Source: Streptomyces pseudovenezuelae (GTDB lineage: Bacteria > Actinomycetota > Actinomycetes > Streptomycetales > Streptomycetaceae). From it: 64,000 bases of DNA. How positions within the stretch are numbered: position 1 is the first letter of the stretch; every line of letters begins with the position of its first letter. Below are positions 17,340 to 25,427 of the stretch, piece by piece. The notes under the pieces are model-generated. The model was not told the DNA's origin and did no database searches. It worked only from the letters and a program-made list of their open reading frames with translations. Both the position numbers and the translations under genes were made by a program. Location of the stretch: assembly GCF_001513955.1 (NCBI RefSeq), contig NZ_KQ948145.1, forward strand, positions 88,187 through 152,186. The letters run 5' to 3'.

Positions 17340-17372
17340 AGAGCGGGACCCCGTCTCACGGGGTCCCGCTCT
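17340..17372 (+). terminator. Intrinsic terminator after tRNA-Arg
   Basis: GAGCGGGACCCCGT (17341-17354) pairs perfectly with its complement (17358-17371) around a CTC loop, extended by one A-T pair and followed by TTTCT. It is a strong terminator for the tRNA transcript. Confidence 0.85.
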
Positions 17373-17530
17373 TTCTCATTGTCTGCTCAGGGCTCGCGCG
17401 TGAAGGACGTGTGGGCCTCACACGACTCCCGGCCGATCTTGCTCGTGGAACCAGAGAGATCGGGACCCGGGCGACAGTAAAGTCTCGAAAGACGCCCGCA
17501 GAGGCCCAACACCCCTACAAAATCAACCAC

Positions 17531-18019
17531 ATGGACGCTGGGATCGTTGCGCTGCTCGGGGCCGCCATTGGCGTGCTCGGGGCTGCCGTGGGAGCGGGTG
17601 GCGCCGTTGGAGCGGCAGCCGTTACGGGACGCCACCAAGCCAAGAATCAACGGACTCAGGCACAGCGCGAGTCCCGCCGCCACGTGTACGCCGACTTCCT
17701 TCGCCGCGTTCATGAATATATGGCGACCACGCTAGATACGGTGCCTACTGACCCCGAAGCGCTGAAAGAGACCCTTCACGCAACCATGCGCGAGATCGAT
17801 CACGCGATAAGCCTGATCGCCATCGAGGGTCCAGAGGCGGTCGTACGCTCTGCCAACAGAATATTTCAGCATCTACGCAGCCATGAGTCTGCCATGGCGG
17901 AATGGCTAGCAACGCCAGAGGGTGATCACCACACTTTAGAAGGCATGGAAATAGACATCAATAGATCCATTGCCGACTTCCAAACAAAAGCGCGAGCATC
18001 GCTTGACAACATGAATTGA
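17531..18019 (+). CDS. Island module protein A: N-terminal membrane anchor plus helical cytosolic domain
   Basis: A 162-residue protein of no recognised family. Residues 4-32 form one Gly/Ala-rich membrane segment; a basic linker (about 34-50) is followed by a helical domain that begins with the motif RRHVYADFL. The same layout and a related motif, (K/R)R-x2-YA, occur in the two other island proteins at 19034 and 19959. The start is the ATG at 17531, since the segment upstream in frame has no ribosome site and no hydrophobic character. Codon 136 is TTA (17936-17938), the rarest codon in Streptomyces, read only by the developmental bldA tRNA. Base composition is visibly lower in GC than in neighbours, consistent with acquisition at the tRNA-Arg site. 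Function unknown. Confidence 0.75.
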   Translation: MDAGIVALLGAAIGVLGAAVGAGGAVGAAAVTGRHQAKNQRTQAQRESRRHVYADFLRRVHEYMATTLDTVPTDPEALKETLHATMREIDHAISLIAIEGPEAVVRSANRIFQHLRSHESAMAEWLATPEGDHHTLEGMEIDINRSIADFQTKARASLDNMN

Positions 18020-18094
18020 ATGCGAGATTGCCCGACGACCAACAGAACACCAACCGGCGCAACCGGAACGGTGATGGGCAAGAACGAGGTATCC

Positions 18095-18435
18095 ATTCTC
18101 TCGCACTTTGATCTTCTGGTTTTTCTGCTCCTCGCAATCGTCGATGACGCCCGTGTAGCGGCGACGGATGACTTCTGACGAGTTGCCAGCGCGTCGAGCC
18201 ACTTCCGCTGGGGAAAGCTTGCACGGAACCAGTTCGTGATGCATGTGGCCCGCAGATGGTACGGCTTCCGAACCAACGGCGAGGACACCTTGTCTGGCGG
18301 GAGCGCCAGCGGTCCGGCTTCCTGCATCACCAGCCAGTAGCTGGTGATGCCGAGAAGATCGCCCCGCTCGTTGAGGAAGAGCCGCCCGTCCTTGGCGGTG
18401 CCGAACTCCTTCACGCGCGTTCGTAGCATCACCAC
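18095..18435 (-). pseudogene. Frameshifted C-terminal remnant of a tyrosine-recombinase integrase
   Basis: Two overlapping minus-strand frames together give the C-terminal third of a phage/plasmid-type tyrosine integrase. Frame one (18435 to about 18220) reads RVKEFGTAKDGRLF then RKPYHLRATCITNWFRA, the box with the catalytic Arg; frame two (about 18217 to 18095) continues with LSPAEVARRAGNSSEVIRR and a candidate nucleophilic Tyr in RRYTGVIDD. A frameshift near 18220 joins them, the catalytic HxLRH box has lost its second His, and the N-terminal two thirds are absent. It is the vestige of the element that inserted at tRNA-Arg. Confidence 0.75.
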
Positions 18436-19033
18436 CAGAACAGGCGGAACCGGGCACGGGCCGATCCATGCCCGGTTCCCGTGATTTCAGTCCCCGCCTG
18501 GCATGCCGCTCACCCGAATCGGTCCACTTCTTGCCGGAGATCGAACGGGTCTCCGATAGCGTGAGCGTCCCTCACCCCTTTTCAGGGAGATGGCAGTCAG
18601 ACAACCGGAGTCCCACCACTTCAGCTGGTTGCATCACCGCGTACAGGATGCAGCCGAAGAACGCAGCCCGATCTGCGCCCTCAGCGCATCCGCGATCACT
18701 TGGAAGGCTCCGCGGGCTCGCCTGCGGCACCCACTTGCCCTGTCCGACCTCTCGATTAGGGCCCTGACCTGCACAGACAGGTGGGACAACAGAATCTCAG
18801 GGTGTCTCACATGTCCGACCTGCCGGTGGCTGCACCCCGGCGGGTGTTACAGCCACCCAAAGGAACCGTCTGCTGTCGAACTCCGACAGCCAACGCGGAA
18901 ACCAAGCCACTCCCGGAAGAAAAAGACCACATTCGAGAAAAGCCTCAAATGTTGCTCAAATCAGAGGACTGCTCCCTGATCCCCCGACAAAATCTAGCTC
19001 ATCAGTGCAACGCCAGAACCAGCTGGGGAGAGC
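18436..19033. other. Island spacer with no recognised gene
   Basis: About 600 bp between the integrase remnant and module B. Open frames here are short, lack codon bias and have no recognisable motifs. A dyad with arms near GGTGGCTG and CAGCCACC (about 18821-18858) is present. This is probably decayed element DNA. Confidence 0.5.
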
Positions 19034-19651
19034 ATGAATTCCGGCGTATCGTCAGCCACACTTATCACTGTCTCCGTAATCACAGCAGCCTCATCACTTA
19101 TAGCAGCCGGCATCACCGCGCTCATTGCCTATCTGATCGCGAAACGGAATTTGACTCATGCAGCCGATATGGCGGCTGCGGACCGCGAGGCGAAGGCTGC
19201 TGAGCAGTACCGCATCACGAAGCGCGAAGCCTACGCGGCTTACAGCACTGCGGCCCTTACCACCCTCCGAGACTGCGCCATGGTGAAAGGGGCACTCAAG
19301 GCGCCCAGAACCAAGCAAGAATTGGACAGTCGACGCACAACGGCGCGCGACTCTTACAACGCGATGGTGGTCACCCTCGGAATGGTCCGACTAGAAGACT
19401 CTGCCGGAGACGTCACAAATAGAGCTACTACCCTTCAGCAAATGATCAGCCTCTATATAGAGTCCATGGCCAAGCACCTGAGGCCGGACGCCACTGCCAC
19501 GCAGGAGCAGATCACAGAAGTTGAGCAAGCCCGTGTGGCAGCGTCTACAGCCCTCAGCGCCTACGAGCGAGTGGCTCGTGCAGACCTAAGAGATCACGGA
19601 GGGTTGTATCTTTCCACCCCAGAGCTGAGATCTTCTCAACGCAGCGTGTGA
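19034..19651 (+). CDS. Island module protein B: N-terminal membrane anchor plus helical cytosolic domain
   Basis: A 205-residue protein of unknown function. One hydrophobic segment at about residues 8-34 is followed by a charged helical region (AADREAKAAEQYRITKREAY) and then predominantly helical sequence. The motif KREAYAAY aligns with RRHVYADF of module A and KRDLYARL of module C, suggesting a shared domain despite low overall identity. The ATG at 19034 has GGGGAGAG just upstream. The gene is followed within 32 bp by a tRNA-like fragment (19683-19727). GC content is low for the genome. Confidence 0.75.
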   Translation: MNSGVSSATLITVSVITAASSLIAAGITALIAYLIAKRNLTHAADMAAADREAKAAEQYRITKREAYAAYSTAALTTLRDCAMVKGALKAPRTKQELDSRRTTARDSYNAMVVTLGMVRLEDSAGDVTNRATTLQQMISLYIESMAKHLRPDATATQEQITEVEQARVAASTALSAYERVARADLRDHGGLYLSTPELRSSQRSV

Positions 19652-19682
19652 GCAGCCCTCCGCTGAGAGACCCCTGACGTAT

Positions 19683-19756
19683 GCTCCCCGCAGCCGGGCA
19701 CGCGGGTTCGATTCCTGCCGGCGCCATCTTGCATGAGGCGCCCAAAGACCCCGCCA
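19683..19756 (+). repeat. tRNA 3'-end fragment plus conserved flank, copy 1
   Basis: Sequence resembling an anticodon-arm-to-3' end of a tRNA (CTCCCCGCAGCCG, then a T-arm-like GCGGGTTCGATTCCTG) is followed by a 32-bp flank at 19725-19756. That flank matches 20713-20744 at 28 of 32 positions (shared core CCAAAGACCCCGCCA). It cannot fold as a whole tRNA. It is best read as an attachment-site remnant at the module B/C boundary. Confidence 0.65.
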
Positions 19757-19958
19757 TCAACGCTTTCACTGAGGACGGGGTCCTAACGTATGTGCAGGCG
19801 TGTGCCGCCCGAAGCTGCCGTGAGCAGACCTGCTACTTATCGCCGTCCCAGCCTTGGGCCATGCCGCGAACGGGGAGCATGAGCCTGGCTGAGGAGCCTG
19901 TCTTGCTGTCTTCGGTTCGCCACCTGCCGGCAGGCGAATAGACGAGTTGGGGGATCTC

Positions 19959-20645
19959 GTGGATGTGACCACGCTTGCCGTCGCGCTCATCAGCGTCGGA
20001 GGAACGCTGGGCGGAACGCTGGGAGGGGCAGTGCTCAGCCAGCGCGCCAGCCGGGCCGAGGCGGCGGAACAGAACCAGCGCGCCGAACGTGAGCGAGAGC
20101 AAGAGCGCGATGAGCAAGCGCTACAAGCCAAGCGCGATCTCTATGCCCGTCTGAACACCGCAGCTCGTGCTTACCGGGTCGCCGCCCGGGATGCCGTCGA
20201 AGCGGCCGAGCGCGGTGAAGGTGCCGACCCAGCGCTCCTCGACGCCGCAAAGGAATCTTGGGCCGACCAGTACTCCCAAGCGCAGATGGCACTGACGAAG
20301 GATGTCCTGCAAATAGCCTCGACGCTCAACCGGTCGCTCGGAATTGGGTACCTAGTCGTCAAACAGCTGCCCAGCAGTCCCGTCCTCGGCGAGGCGTACC
20401 AACGGGCGAAGATATGGTTCAGCGGCCCGCTGTCCGACGGCGTGTACCTGTTGCGGGTCACGCTGCGACACGACCTCGGCGTCGAGGTCGACCCTCACTT
20501 CGAGCAGACCTGTGTGCAGATGCTCGCCGCGCTCGACAGCGCGCGGAACAACCTCGCACGCCTACTCGCGGCAGAACTGGCCCAGGCCGCCGCATCTACT
20601 GGCACACAACTCAGAGATCGAAATCAGTCCCGTGCAGATCCGTGA
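19959..20645 (+). CDS. Island module protein C: N-terminal membrane anchor plus coiled-coil/helical domain
   Basis: A 228-residue protein of unknown function. A membrane segment at about residues 4-24 is followed by a long charged coiled coil rich in Glu, Arg and Gln (about 28-58) and a helical domain that starts with KRDLYARLNTAARAYR. The GTG at 19959 is preferred over the TTG at 19947 because GGGGGA lies 5 bp before it. The gene is bounded on both sides by tRNA 3'-end fragments with the same flank, so it looks like a discrete cassette of about 1 kb. It has the same architecture as modules A and B. Confidence 0.75.
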   Translation: MDVTTLAVALISVGGTLGGTLGGAVLSQRASRAEAAEQNQRAEREREQERDEQALQAKRDLYARLNTAARAYRVAARDAVEAAERGEGADPALLDAAKESWADQYSQAQMALTKDVLQIASTLNRSLGIGYLVVKQLPSSPVLGEAYQRAKIWFSGPLSDGVYLLRVTLRHDLGVEVDPHFEQTCVQMLAALDSARNNLARLLAAELAQAAASTGTQLRDRNQSRADP

Positions 20646-20670
20646 CCTCCTGTATTGCCTGAGCAGCAAA

Positions 20671-20744
20671 GGGCTCCCGGAGTCGTGCGCAGGTTCGAAT
20701 CCCGCCCGGGGGCACCTTGTATGAGGTGTCCAAAGACCCCGCCA
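20671..20744 (+). repeat. tRNA-Arg 3'-end fragment plus conserved flank, copy 2 (attR-like)
   Basis: The stretch GTGCGCAGGTTCGAATCC (20685-20702) is identical to 18 nt of the intact tRNA-Arg, and the fragment ends in GGGGGCAC like the tRNA 3' end. It is followed by the flank shared with 19725-19756. A GACCCCGC...GCGGGGTC hairpin in the flank (about 20735-20770) may be the original tRNA terminator. This is the outer boundary of the island. Confidence 0.75.
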
Positions 20745-20834
20745 CTGGTGCTCGCCAGGTGCGGGGTCTCTTCGTGTGTGTCTGACAGGCGGGATGCGGG
20801 CACTTGGCAGGGCCCGCCGGTGGTGCCGACGCTG

Positions 20835-21653
20835 CTACGTCCCCGTGGAGGCGCCGCTCTGATGTGCGTTCACATAGTCGACCAGCCTCTGTTGAGGCCA
20901 AATGCGATTCGCGTAGAAGCCGCCCGCCCTGGTCGCACCTTCGAAGATGCCGAACTGCACCAGGCGGCCGGTGGAGTCCGTGGCCAGGATCGGGGCACCG
21001 CTGTCTCCATGGGTGGGATGCCCGACCACACTGGAGAGTTTCATCATCCCCCGCAGCGGGGGCAGGGAGATCGCCGTGTCCCGCACCTTCAGCGTGGCCT
21101 CACGCAATTCCTTCGACCAGATGCCCGTACCGGTCGCGGTGTCGTTGATCTGTCCCCACCCGATCACCTTGGCGTTCTTGCCGGTTGACCAGAGGCCCCT
21201 GCTTTGGCTGTCGCCCAGCCGCACCGGAGTGATGTCTCGGATGGGGCTGTCGAGGCGCACCAGGAGCGTTGCGCCCTGAGGGAGCGTGGTGTCGCCCTGA
21301 AGCTTCTCCGCGACGATCCTTCGCTTCTCGCCGCGATCGCGGTCCGTGTTCAGCAGGCCGAAGGTGATCGAGCCGGCGCCGCTGCAATGCCCCGCGGTCA
21401 GGGCCAGGTCGGGCGCCACCAACGAAGCGGTACATGCCGATCCGCTGGCCAGCACGACCCGCCCGACGAACCCGTAAGGGTTCTGGCTCGGTACCCGATC
21501 GCCGAACCATCCGCCCGGAACGGGAGAGCCTCCGACGATGGCCTGGGCCGGAGCGCCTCCCGCCATCGACAAACCCAACGCCGCCACAGCGGCAGCGATG
21601 ACTCGCACCCCTTTATGGAGCACAGCAGACACACCAAAGTAGTTCGATGTCAT
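20835..21653 (-). CDS. Secreted trypsin-like serine protease
   Basis: A 272-residue exported S1-family protease. A signal peptide (about 1-38, ending APAQA) is followed by IVGGSPV, the classical mature N-terminus of a chymotrypsin-fold enzyme. The triad is H89 in TAGHC, D135 in VRLDSP and S218 in HGDSGAP. The specificity loop and the GDSGAP variant are like those of Streptomyces and Saccharopolyspora trypsin-like enzymes. It is the first gene beyond the tRNA-Arg island and points towards it; whether it belongs to the island or the backbone is unclear. Confidence 0.88.
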   Translation of the reverse strand: MTSNYFGVSAVLHKGVRVIAAAVAALGLSMAGGAPAQAIVGGSPVPGGWFGDRVPSQNPYGFVGRVVLASGSACTASLVAPDLALTAGHCSGAGSITFGLLNTDRDRGEKRRIVAEKLQGDTTLPQGATLLVRLDSPIRDITPVRLGDSQSRGLWSTGKNAKVIGWGQINDTATGTGIWSKELREATLKVRDTAISLPPLRGMMKLSSVVGHPTHGDSGAPILATDSTGRLVQFGIFEGATRAGGFYANRIWPQQRLVDYVNAHQSGASTGT

Positions 21654-21971
21654 GAATTCCCCCCAATGGAATCATGCTCACAGCTCGCATGAAGCGTTTC
21701 GGTCATTCCACATGACGCTGGTCGCTCACCGACGGGATAAATCGTAGTCCTCACACCACATCATTCATCCCTCGGCCTCGAAGAAGCTCGAAATCGAGCC
21801 TTGGTGCGCGGATGGCCGTCGATTGCATTCAGGTGCGACCAGGTGCGACCGCTCCTGGTCCATGTCAGGCGAAATGGAATCCAGAATTCGGCCGAGCAGT
21901 CCGCCGCCCGGGGGATGGGTCGCACAGACACCCCAGGTTTGGGGTGTCCCCAAAGCGGTCAGGCGCCCCGG

Positions 21972-23069
21972 ATGCACGAGCGACTTCTCACAGCGGCCCC
22001 TCAGGAAAGACCCGCACCGCAGCATCCCCCCGAGCGCGATGCCTTCTTCGACAACGCCAAGTACCTGGCGATCGTGCTGGTCGCCGTGGGGCATGCGTGG
22101 GAGCCGTTGCGGGACGGGAGTCGGGCCGTGTCCGCGCTGTACCTGCTCGTGTACGCCTTTCACATGCCGGCGTTCATCGTCGTCTCCGGTTACTTCTCGC
22201 GGAACTTCGACGCGAGTCCGGGGCGGTTGCGGCGGCTGGTGACCGGGCTCGTCGTGCCGTACGTCGTGTTCGAGACGGCGTACACCTTCTTCACGCGGTG
22301 GACGGACGAGGTGCCGGACCGGCCGGTGAGTCTGCTGGACCCGCTGTATCTGACGTGGTTCCTGGTGGCCTTGTTCGTGTGGCGGCTGAGCACGCCCCTG
22401 TGGAAGCGGGTACGTCATCCGGTGCCGGTCGCCCTCGTCGTGGCCATGCTCGCGACGCTCACGCCCTCCATCGGGGACGACCTCGACCTGCAGCGGGTCC
22501 TGCAGTTCCTGCCGTACTTCGTGCTGGGTCTGTCGCTCAGGCCCGAGCACTTCCGGCTGGTCCGTCGGCGGGCGGTACGGATGGTCGCCGGGCCGGTGTT
22601 CGCCGTCGCGCTCGTGGCCGCCTACTGGGTGGTGCCGCGGATGAGCTCGGCGTGGCTCTACCACCGGGACAGCGCGCAGGAGTTGGGCGCGCCCGCCTGG
22701 TCGGGGCCGGTGATGACGCTGGTCGCCTTCGGGTGCTCGCTCGTCCTGGTCGGGTGCTTCCTCGCGCTGGTCCCGGGGCGGCGGACCTGGTTCACCGTGC
22801 TCGGCGCGGGCACCCTCTACGGCTACCTGCTGCACGGCTTCCTCGTCCAGGGCGCCCGGTTCTGGGGCTGGTACGGACCCGCCTGGATCCACGGGCCGCT
22901 CGGCGTCGGCGTGGTCGCCCTCGTCGCCGCCGGCGTCGTGACCGCGCTGTGCACCCCACCGGTCCGGCGGGCCCTGCGGTGCGTGGTGGAACCGGAGCTG
23001 CGGTGGGCCTTCCGGCAGGAGGCGGCCCGACCGGTGCGTGCCGGAGGGAAGGCGGCCGCCGGTACGTGA
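21972..23069 (+). CDS. Acyltransferase family 3 integral membrane protein
   Basis: A 365-residue multi-spanning membrane protein of the acyltransferase 3 (O-acetyltransferase) superfamily, close to the fucose 4-O-acetylase-like branch. The opening segment DAFFDNAKYLAIVLVAVGH carries the family's catalytic-type His near residue 41, and about ten hydrophobic segments follow. Such enzymes acetylate or otherwise acylate extracellular sugars or lipids. The ATG at 21972 is chosen because homology begins shortly after; no clear ribosome site is visible, and the frame is open upstream. The C-terminal tail is Arg- and Ala-rich. Confidence 0.85.
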   Translation: MHERLLTAAPQERPAPQHPPERDAFFDNAKYLAIVLVAVGHAWEPLRDGSRAVSALYLLVYAFHMPAFIVVSGYFSRNFDASPGRLRRLVTGLVVPYVVFETAYTFFTRWTDEVPDRPVSLLDPLYLTWFLVALFVWRLSTPLWKRVRHPVPVALVVAMLATLTPSIGDDLDLQRVLQFLPYFVLGLSLRPEHFRLVRRRAVRMVAGPVFAVALVAAYWVVPRMSSAWLYHRDSAQELGAPAWSGPVMTLVAFGCSLVLVGCFLALVPGRRTWFTVLGAGTLYGYLLHGFLVQGARFWGWYGPAWIHGPLGVGVVALVAAGVVTALCTPPVRRALRCVVEPELRWAFRQEAARPVRAGGKAAAGT

Positions 23070-23261
23070 GCGAGGGGTGGCGGCTCGGACGCCGTCCCGT
23101 GGGGCCCACGCGGCCCATGCGGGGCGCGCTTCTGCTCGCTTCAGAAGCCCACGGGCTCGCCACGGAGGGTGTCCCCTGCTGCCGACCCGGCACGCCCCGC
23201 GGCGAAACGGCCGTTCCGGCGTCGTCTCGTGCCGCGGGGCGCGGGCGCGGCTCTGGTGCGG

Positions 23262-23693
23262 CTACTTCGACGACCGGTCCGCGACCGACGGGACCGGGCG
23301 GGGCCCGGTGGTGGGCTCCGCCGGGGCGGGGCTCGGGACGGGGCTCGGGGCGGTCGAGGGCCGCTCGCTCGGCACCACCGTCGGTACCGGGCGCGGCGCG
23401 GTCCCCGGCACGGACGGCACCGGACTCGGCACCGTCGTCGGTGCGGAAGGCACCGGGCTCGGCTCGGACGGTCCCTCGGACGGCACGGGTGACGGCACCG
23501 CTGACGGCACCGTCGAGGGTGCCACGGACGGCACCGCCGACGGCGCGGTGGACGGCGCCGATGTCGCCTTCGGCGTGGCGGAGCCGGTCGCGGCGCCCGC
23601 GACCGCGGCCCAGCCCGCCACGGCCACGGCGGTTCCCGCGAGGACGCCGATCAGCAGACGGCGGGTGGGTCGGATGCCATGGCGGTTCGTCAA
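23262..23693 (-). CDS. Exported or membrane-anchored Pro/Ser-repeat protein
   Basis: A 143-residue protein with a short basic start, a hydrophobic segment (about residues 12-33, VLAGTAVAVAGWAAVAGAAT) and then about 100 residues of P-S-x-x-P-S type repeats, probably an extended wall-spanning stalk. The start is the TTG at 23693, supported by CGAGGAGC 5 bp upstream and by a promoter-like element 40 bp upstream. It is divergent from the ECF sigma gene, and the two promoters match each other, so it is probably a target of that sigma factor. No enzymatic domain is present. Confidence 0.7.
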   Translation of the reverse strand: MTNRHGIRPTRRLLIGVLAGTAVAVAGWAAVAGAATGSATPKATSAPSTAPSAVPSVAPSTVPSAVPSPVPSEGPSEPSPVPSAPTTVPSPVPSVPGTAPRPVPTVVPSERPSTAPSPVPSPAPAEPTTGPRPVPSVADRSSK

Positions 23694-23731
23694 GAGTGCT
23701 CCTCGGTGGTCGGGACGTTTGCGTGAGAGGA

Positions 23732-23820
23732 GTACGGGGCGGCGGCCGGGGCGGGTTGCACGGACCGGTGCGGAAACTTTTCTCGCGGGGCGTGCAACCT
23801 CGTGGCGCGTCCCGCCGTAC
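23732..23820. promoter_or_regulatory. Back-to-back ECF-type promoters of the sigma-factor divergon
   Basis: On the plus strand CGTGCAACC (23791-23799) is followed after 16 bp by CGTAC (23816-23820), 45 bp before the sigma gene. On the minus strand the same CGTGCAACC (23762-23754) is followed after 17 bp by CGTAC (23736-23732), about 40 bp before the Pro/Ser-repeat gene. The identical -35-like and -10-like elements at near-identical spacing in both directions suggest that the sigma factor drives its own gene and the divergent gene. Confidence 0.6.
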
Positions 23821-23864
23821 CTCTGAAGGACAGGTGTGACGGGTTCGGCGGAGGGTCGGGGCGG

Positions 23865-24377
23865 GTGCGGGAAGCAGTCCGGGAGCGGGAGTTCCGGGAG
23901 TTCGCCGAGGCCCGGCAGGGGCAGCTCAGACGCAGCGCGTATCTGCTGTGCGGGGACTGGCACCAGGCGCAGGACCTCACCCAGACGACGTTGATGAAGC
24001 TGTACGCCTCCTGGGGCCGGATCCGCCGCGACGGCAACGTCGAGGCCTACGCCCGTACGATCCTCACCCGCGCCTTCATCGACCAGTACCGCAAACGGAG
24101 TTGGCGGGAGGAGCCGACGGAGGAGGTGCCGGAGCCGGGGTCCGCCGAGCCTCCGGACACGCCCGAGCTGCGGCTGGTGATGCAGGCCGCGCTGATGGAA
24201 CTGCCGCCCCGCTACCGGGCGGTCCTGGTACTGCGGTTCTGGGAGGACTGGAGTGTGGAGCAGACCGCCGAGGCGCTGCGCGTGACCCCGGGCACGGTCA
24301 AGAGCCAGAGCGCCCGCGGGCTCGTCCGGCTGCGCGGGCTCGTCGAGGGCCTGGCGGGCGAGACGAGCGGGAGGTGA
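23865..24377 (+). CDS. SigE-family ECF RNA polymerase sigma factor
   Basis: A 170-residue group 4 sigma factor. Region 2 (about 12-75) contains AYLLCGDWHQAQDLTQTTL and the -10 recognition helix; region 4 (about 105-160) contains LPPRYRAVLVLRFWEDWSVE and the helix-turn-helix TAEALRVTPGTVKSQSARG. The CGDW/AEDL-like segment is typical of the actinobacterial 'SigE family' of ECF factors. The GTG at 23865 is preferred for its GGAGGG site and the fit to usual length. A gene for a small membrane protein begins 8 bp downstream and probably encodes its regulator; the promoter upstream matches that of the divergent gene. Confidence 0.9.
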   Translation: MREAVREREFREFAEARQGQLRRSAYLLCGDWHQAQDLTQTTLMKLYASWGRIRRDGNVEAYARTILTRAFIDQYRKRSWREEPTEEVPEPGSAEPPDTPELRLVMQAALMELPPRYRAVLVLRFWEDWSVEQTAEALRVTPGTVKSQSARGLVRLRGLVEGLAGETSGR

Positions 24378-24385
24378 GGCGGGAG

Positions 24386-24778
24386 ATGTACGACGTGGAC
24401 GAGTACGGGGAGGGTGCCCGCGTGCGGAGTGCCTTCGAGGCCGTCCTCGACGGCTCGCGGGAGCCGGCCCTGCCCAGCGTCACCGACGCGGCCGTCGCCG
24501 GCGGCCGGCGGATCCGGCGCCGTCGTACGGCGGTCTCGGGCGCCGTGGGAGTGCTGGTGGCCGCCGTCCTCACGGCCGGGGTCGTGGCCGCCCTGCCCGG
24601 CGCGGAAGCCGGCCGCTCCTCGGTGCCGCTGGCCCCGCCGGGCAGTCACTCGCCCACCGGCACCGGCCCGGTGCCGCCGTCGGCCGCCCCCTCCGAACCG
24701 TCGGTCGTGCCCACGCCGAGGCCCGCTACCTCCGGGATCTCCACGGGCGACGCGCCCCTGTCCTCGCCCGCGCCGTGA
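24386..24778 (+). CDS. Single-pass membrane protein, probable ECF sigma partner
   Basis: A 130-residue protein with a short cytosolic N-terminus (about 1-50, basic near the membrane: RRIRRRR), one membrane segment (about 51-72) and a Pro/Ser/Thr-rich outer tail. No zinc-binding anti-sigma motif (HxxxCxxC) is present. It begins 8 bp after the sigma gene with GGCGGGAG before the ATG, so the pair is co-translated. Position and topology suggest a membrane-tethered anti-sigma or co-regulator, as for other SigE-family pairs; this is inference. Confidence 0.75.
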   Translation: MYDVDEYGEGARVRSAFEAVLDGSREPALPSVTDAAVAGGRRIRRRRTAVSGAVGVLVAAVLTAGVVAALPGAEAGRSSVPLAPPGSHSPTGTGPVPPSAAPSEPSVVPTPRPATSGISTGDAPLSSPAP

Positions 24779-24875
24779 CGGCCGGCGGGCCCGGGTGGTG
24801 GGGAAGGGCCGGGGTACCCGTACAGCCGTGTGACAAGATGCTTCGGTCATGCCCCACCAGAAAGGGACGATTCCC

Positions 24876-25376
24876 ATGTCCAGGGTCGAGCTGACCACTA
24901 ATTTCGGCCGTATCGTCCTCGAGCTCGCCGACGCCGAGGCGCCCAAGACCGTCGAGAACTTCCTGAAGTACGTCGGCAACGGGCACTACGACGGCACGAT
25001 CTTCCACCGGGTGATCGACGGCTTCATGGTCCAGGGCGGTGGCTTCACCCCGGACATGGTGCAGAAGCCCACGCTCGCGCCGGTCCCGAACGAGGCCGAC
25101 AACGGTCTGAAGAACACCGCGTACACCGTGGCGATGGCGCGCACCAGCGACCCGCACTCGGCGACCGCGCAGTTCTTCGTCAACGTCTCGGACAACGAGT
25201 TCCTCAACTTCACGGCCAAGAGCCCGAACGGCTGGGGTTACACCGTGTTCGGCAAGGTCGCCGAGGGCCAGGACGTCGTCGACCAGATCAAGGGCGTGCG
25301 GACCGGCAGCAGCCGTGGTCACGGTGACGTGCCGACGCAGCCGGTGATCATCGAGTCCGCGAAGGTCGTCGACTGA
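24876..25376 (+). CDS. Cyclophilin-type peptidyl-prolyl cis-trans isomerase
   Basis: A 166-residue cytosolic cyclophilin that catalyses proline isomerisation. Active-site residues are visible in FHRVIDGFMVQGGG (Arg, Phe, Met, Gln) and in MARTSDPHSATAQFFVN. There is no signal peptide. The internal ATG at 24876 (MSRVEL) is chosen over 24849 because AAAGGGACG precedes it and the family starts there. It converges on ku with about 50 bp between the stops. Confidence 0.94.
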   Translation: MSRVELTTNFGRIVLELADAEAPKTVENFLKYVGNGHYDGTIFHRVIDGFMVQGGGFTPDMVQKPTLAPVPNEADNGLKNTAYTVAMARTSDPHSATAQFFVNVSDNEFLNFTAKSPNGWGYTVFGKVAEGQDVVDQIKGVRTGSSRGHGDVPTQPVIIESAKVVD

Positions 25377-25427
25377 CCTCTGCGGGAGACGTGCGTGGCC
25401 TGTGCGGCGCCGACGGCGGTGCGCAGG

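Noticed and set aside
18468..19203. Plus-strand open frames between the integrase remnant and gene B
   Set aside because: Short, without codon bias, ribosome sites or motifs; they overlap gene B or end in the spacer.
19683..19727. A complete second tRNA gene
   Set aside because: Only the anticodon arm, T-arm and 3' end can be drawn; there is no 5' acceptor strand or D-arm. The same applies to 20671-20714.
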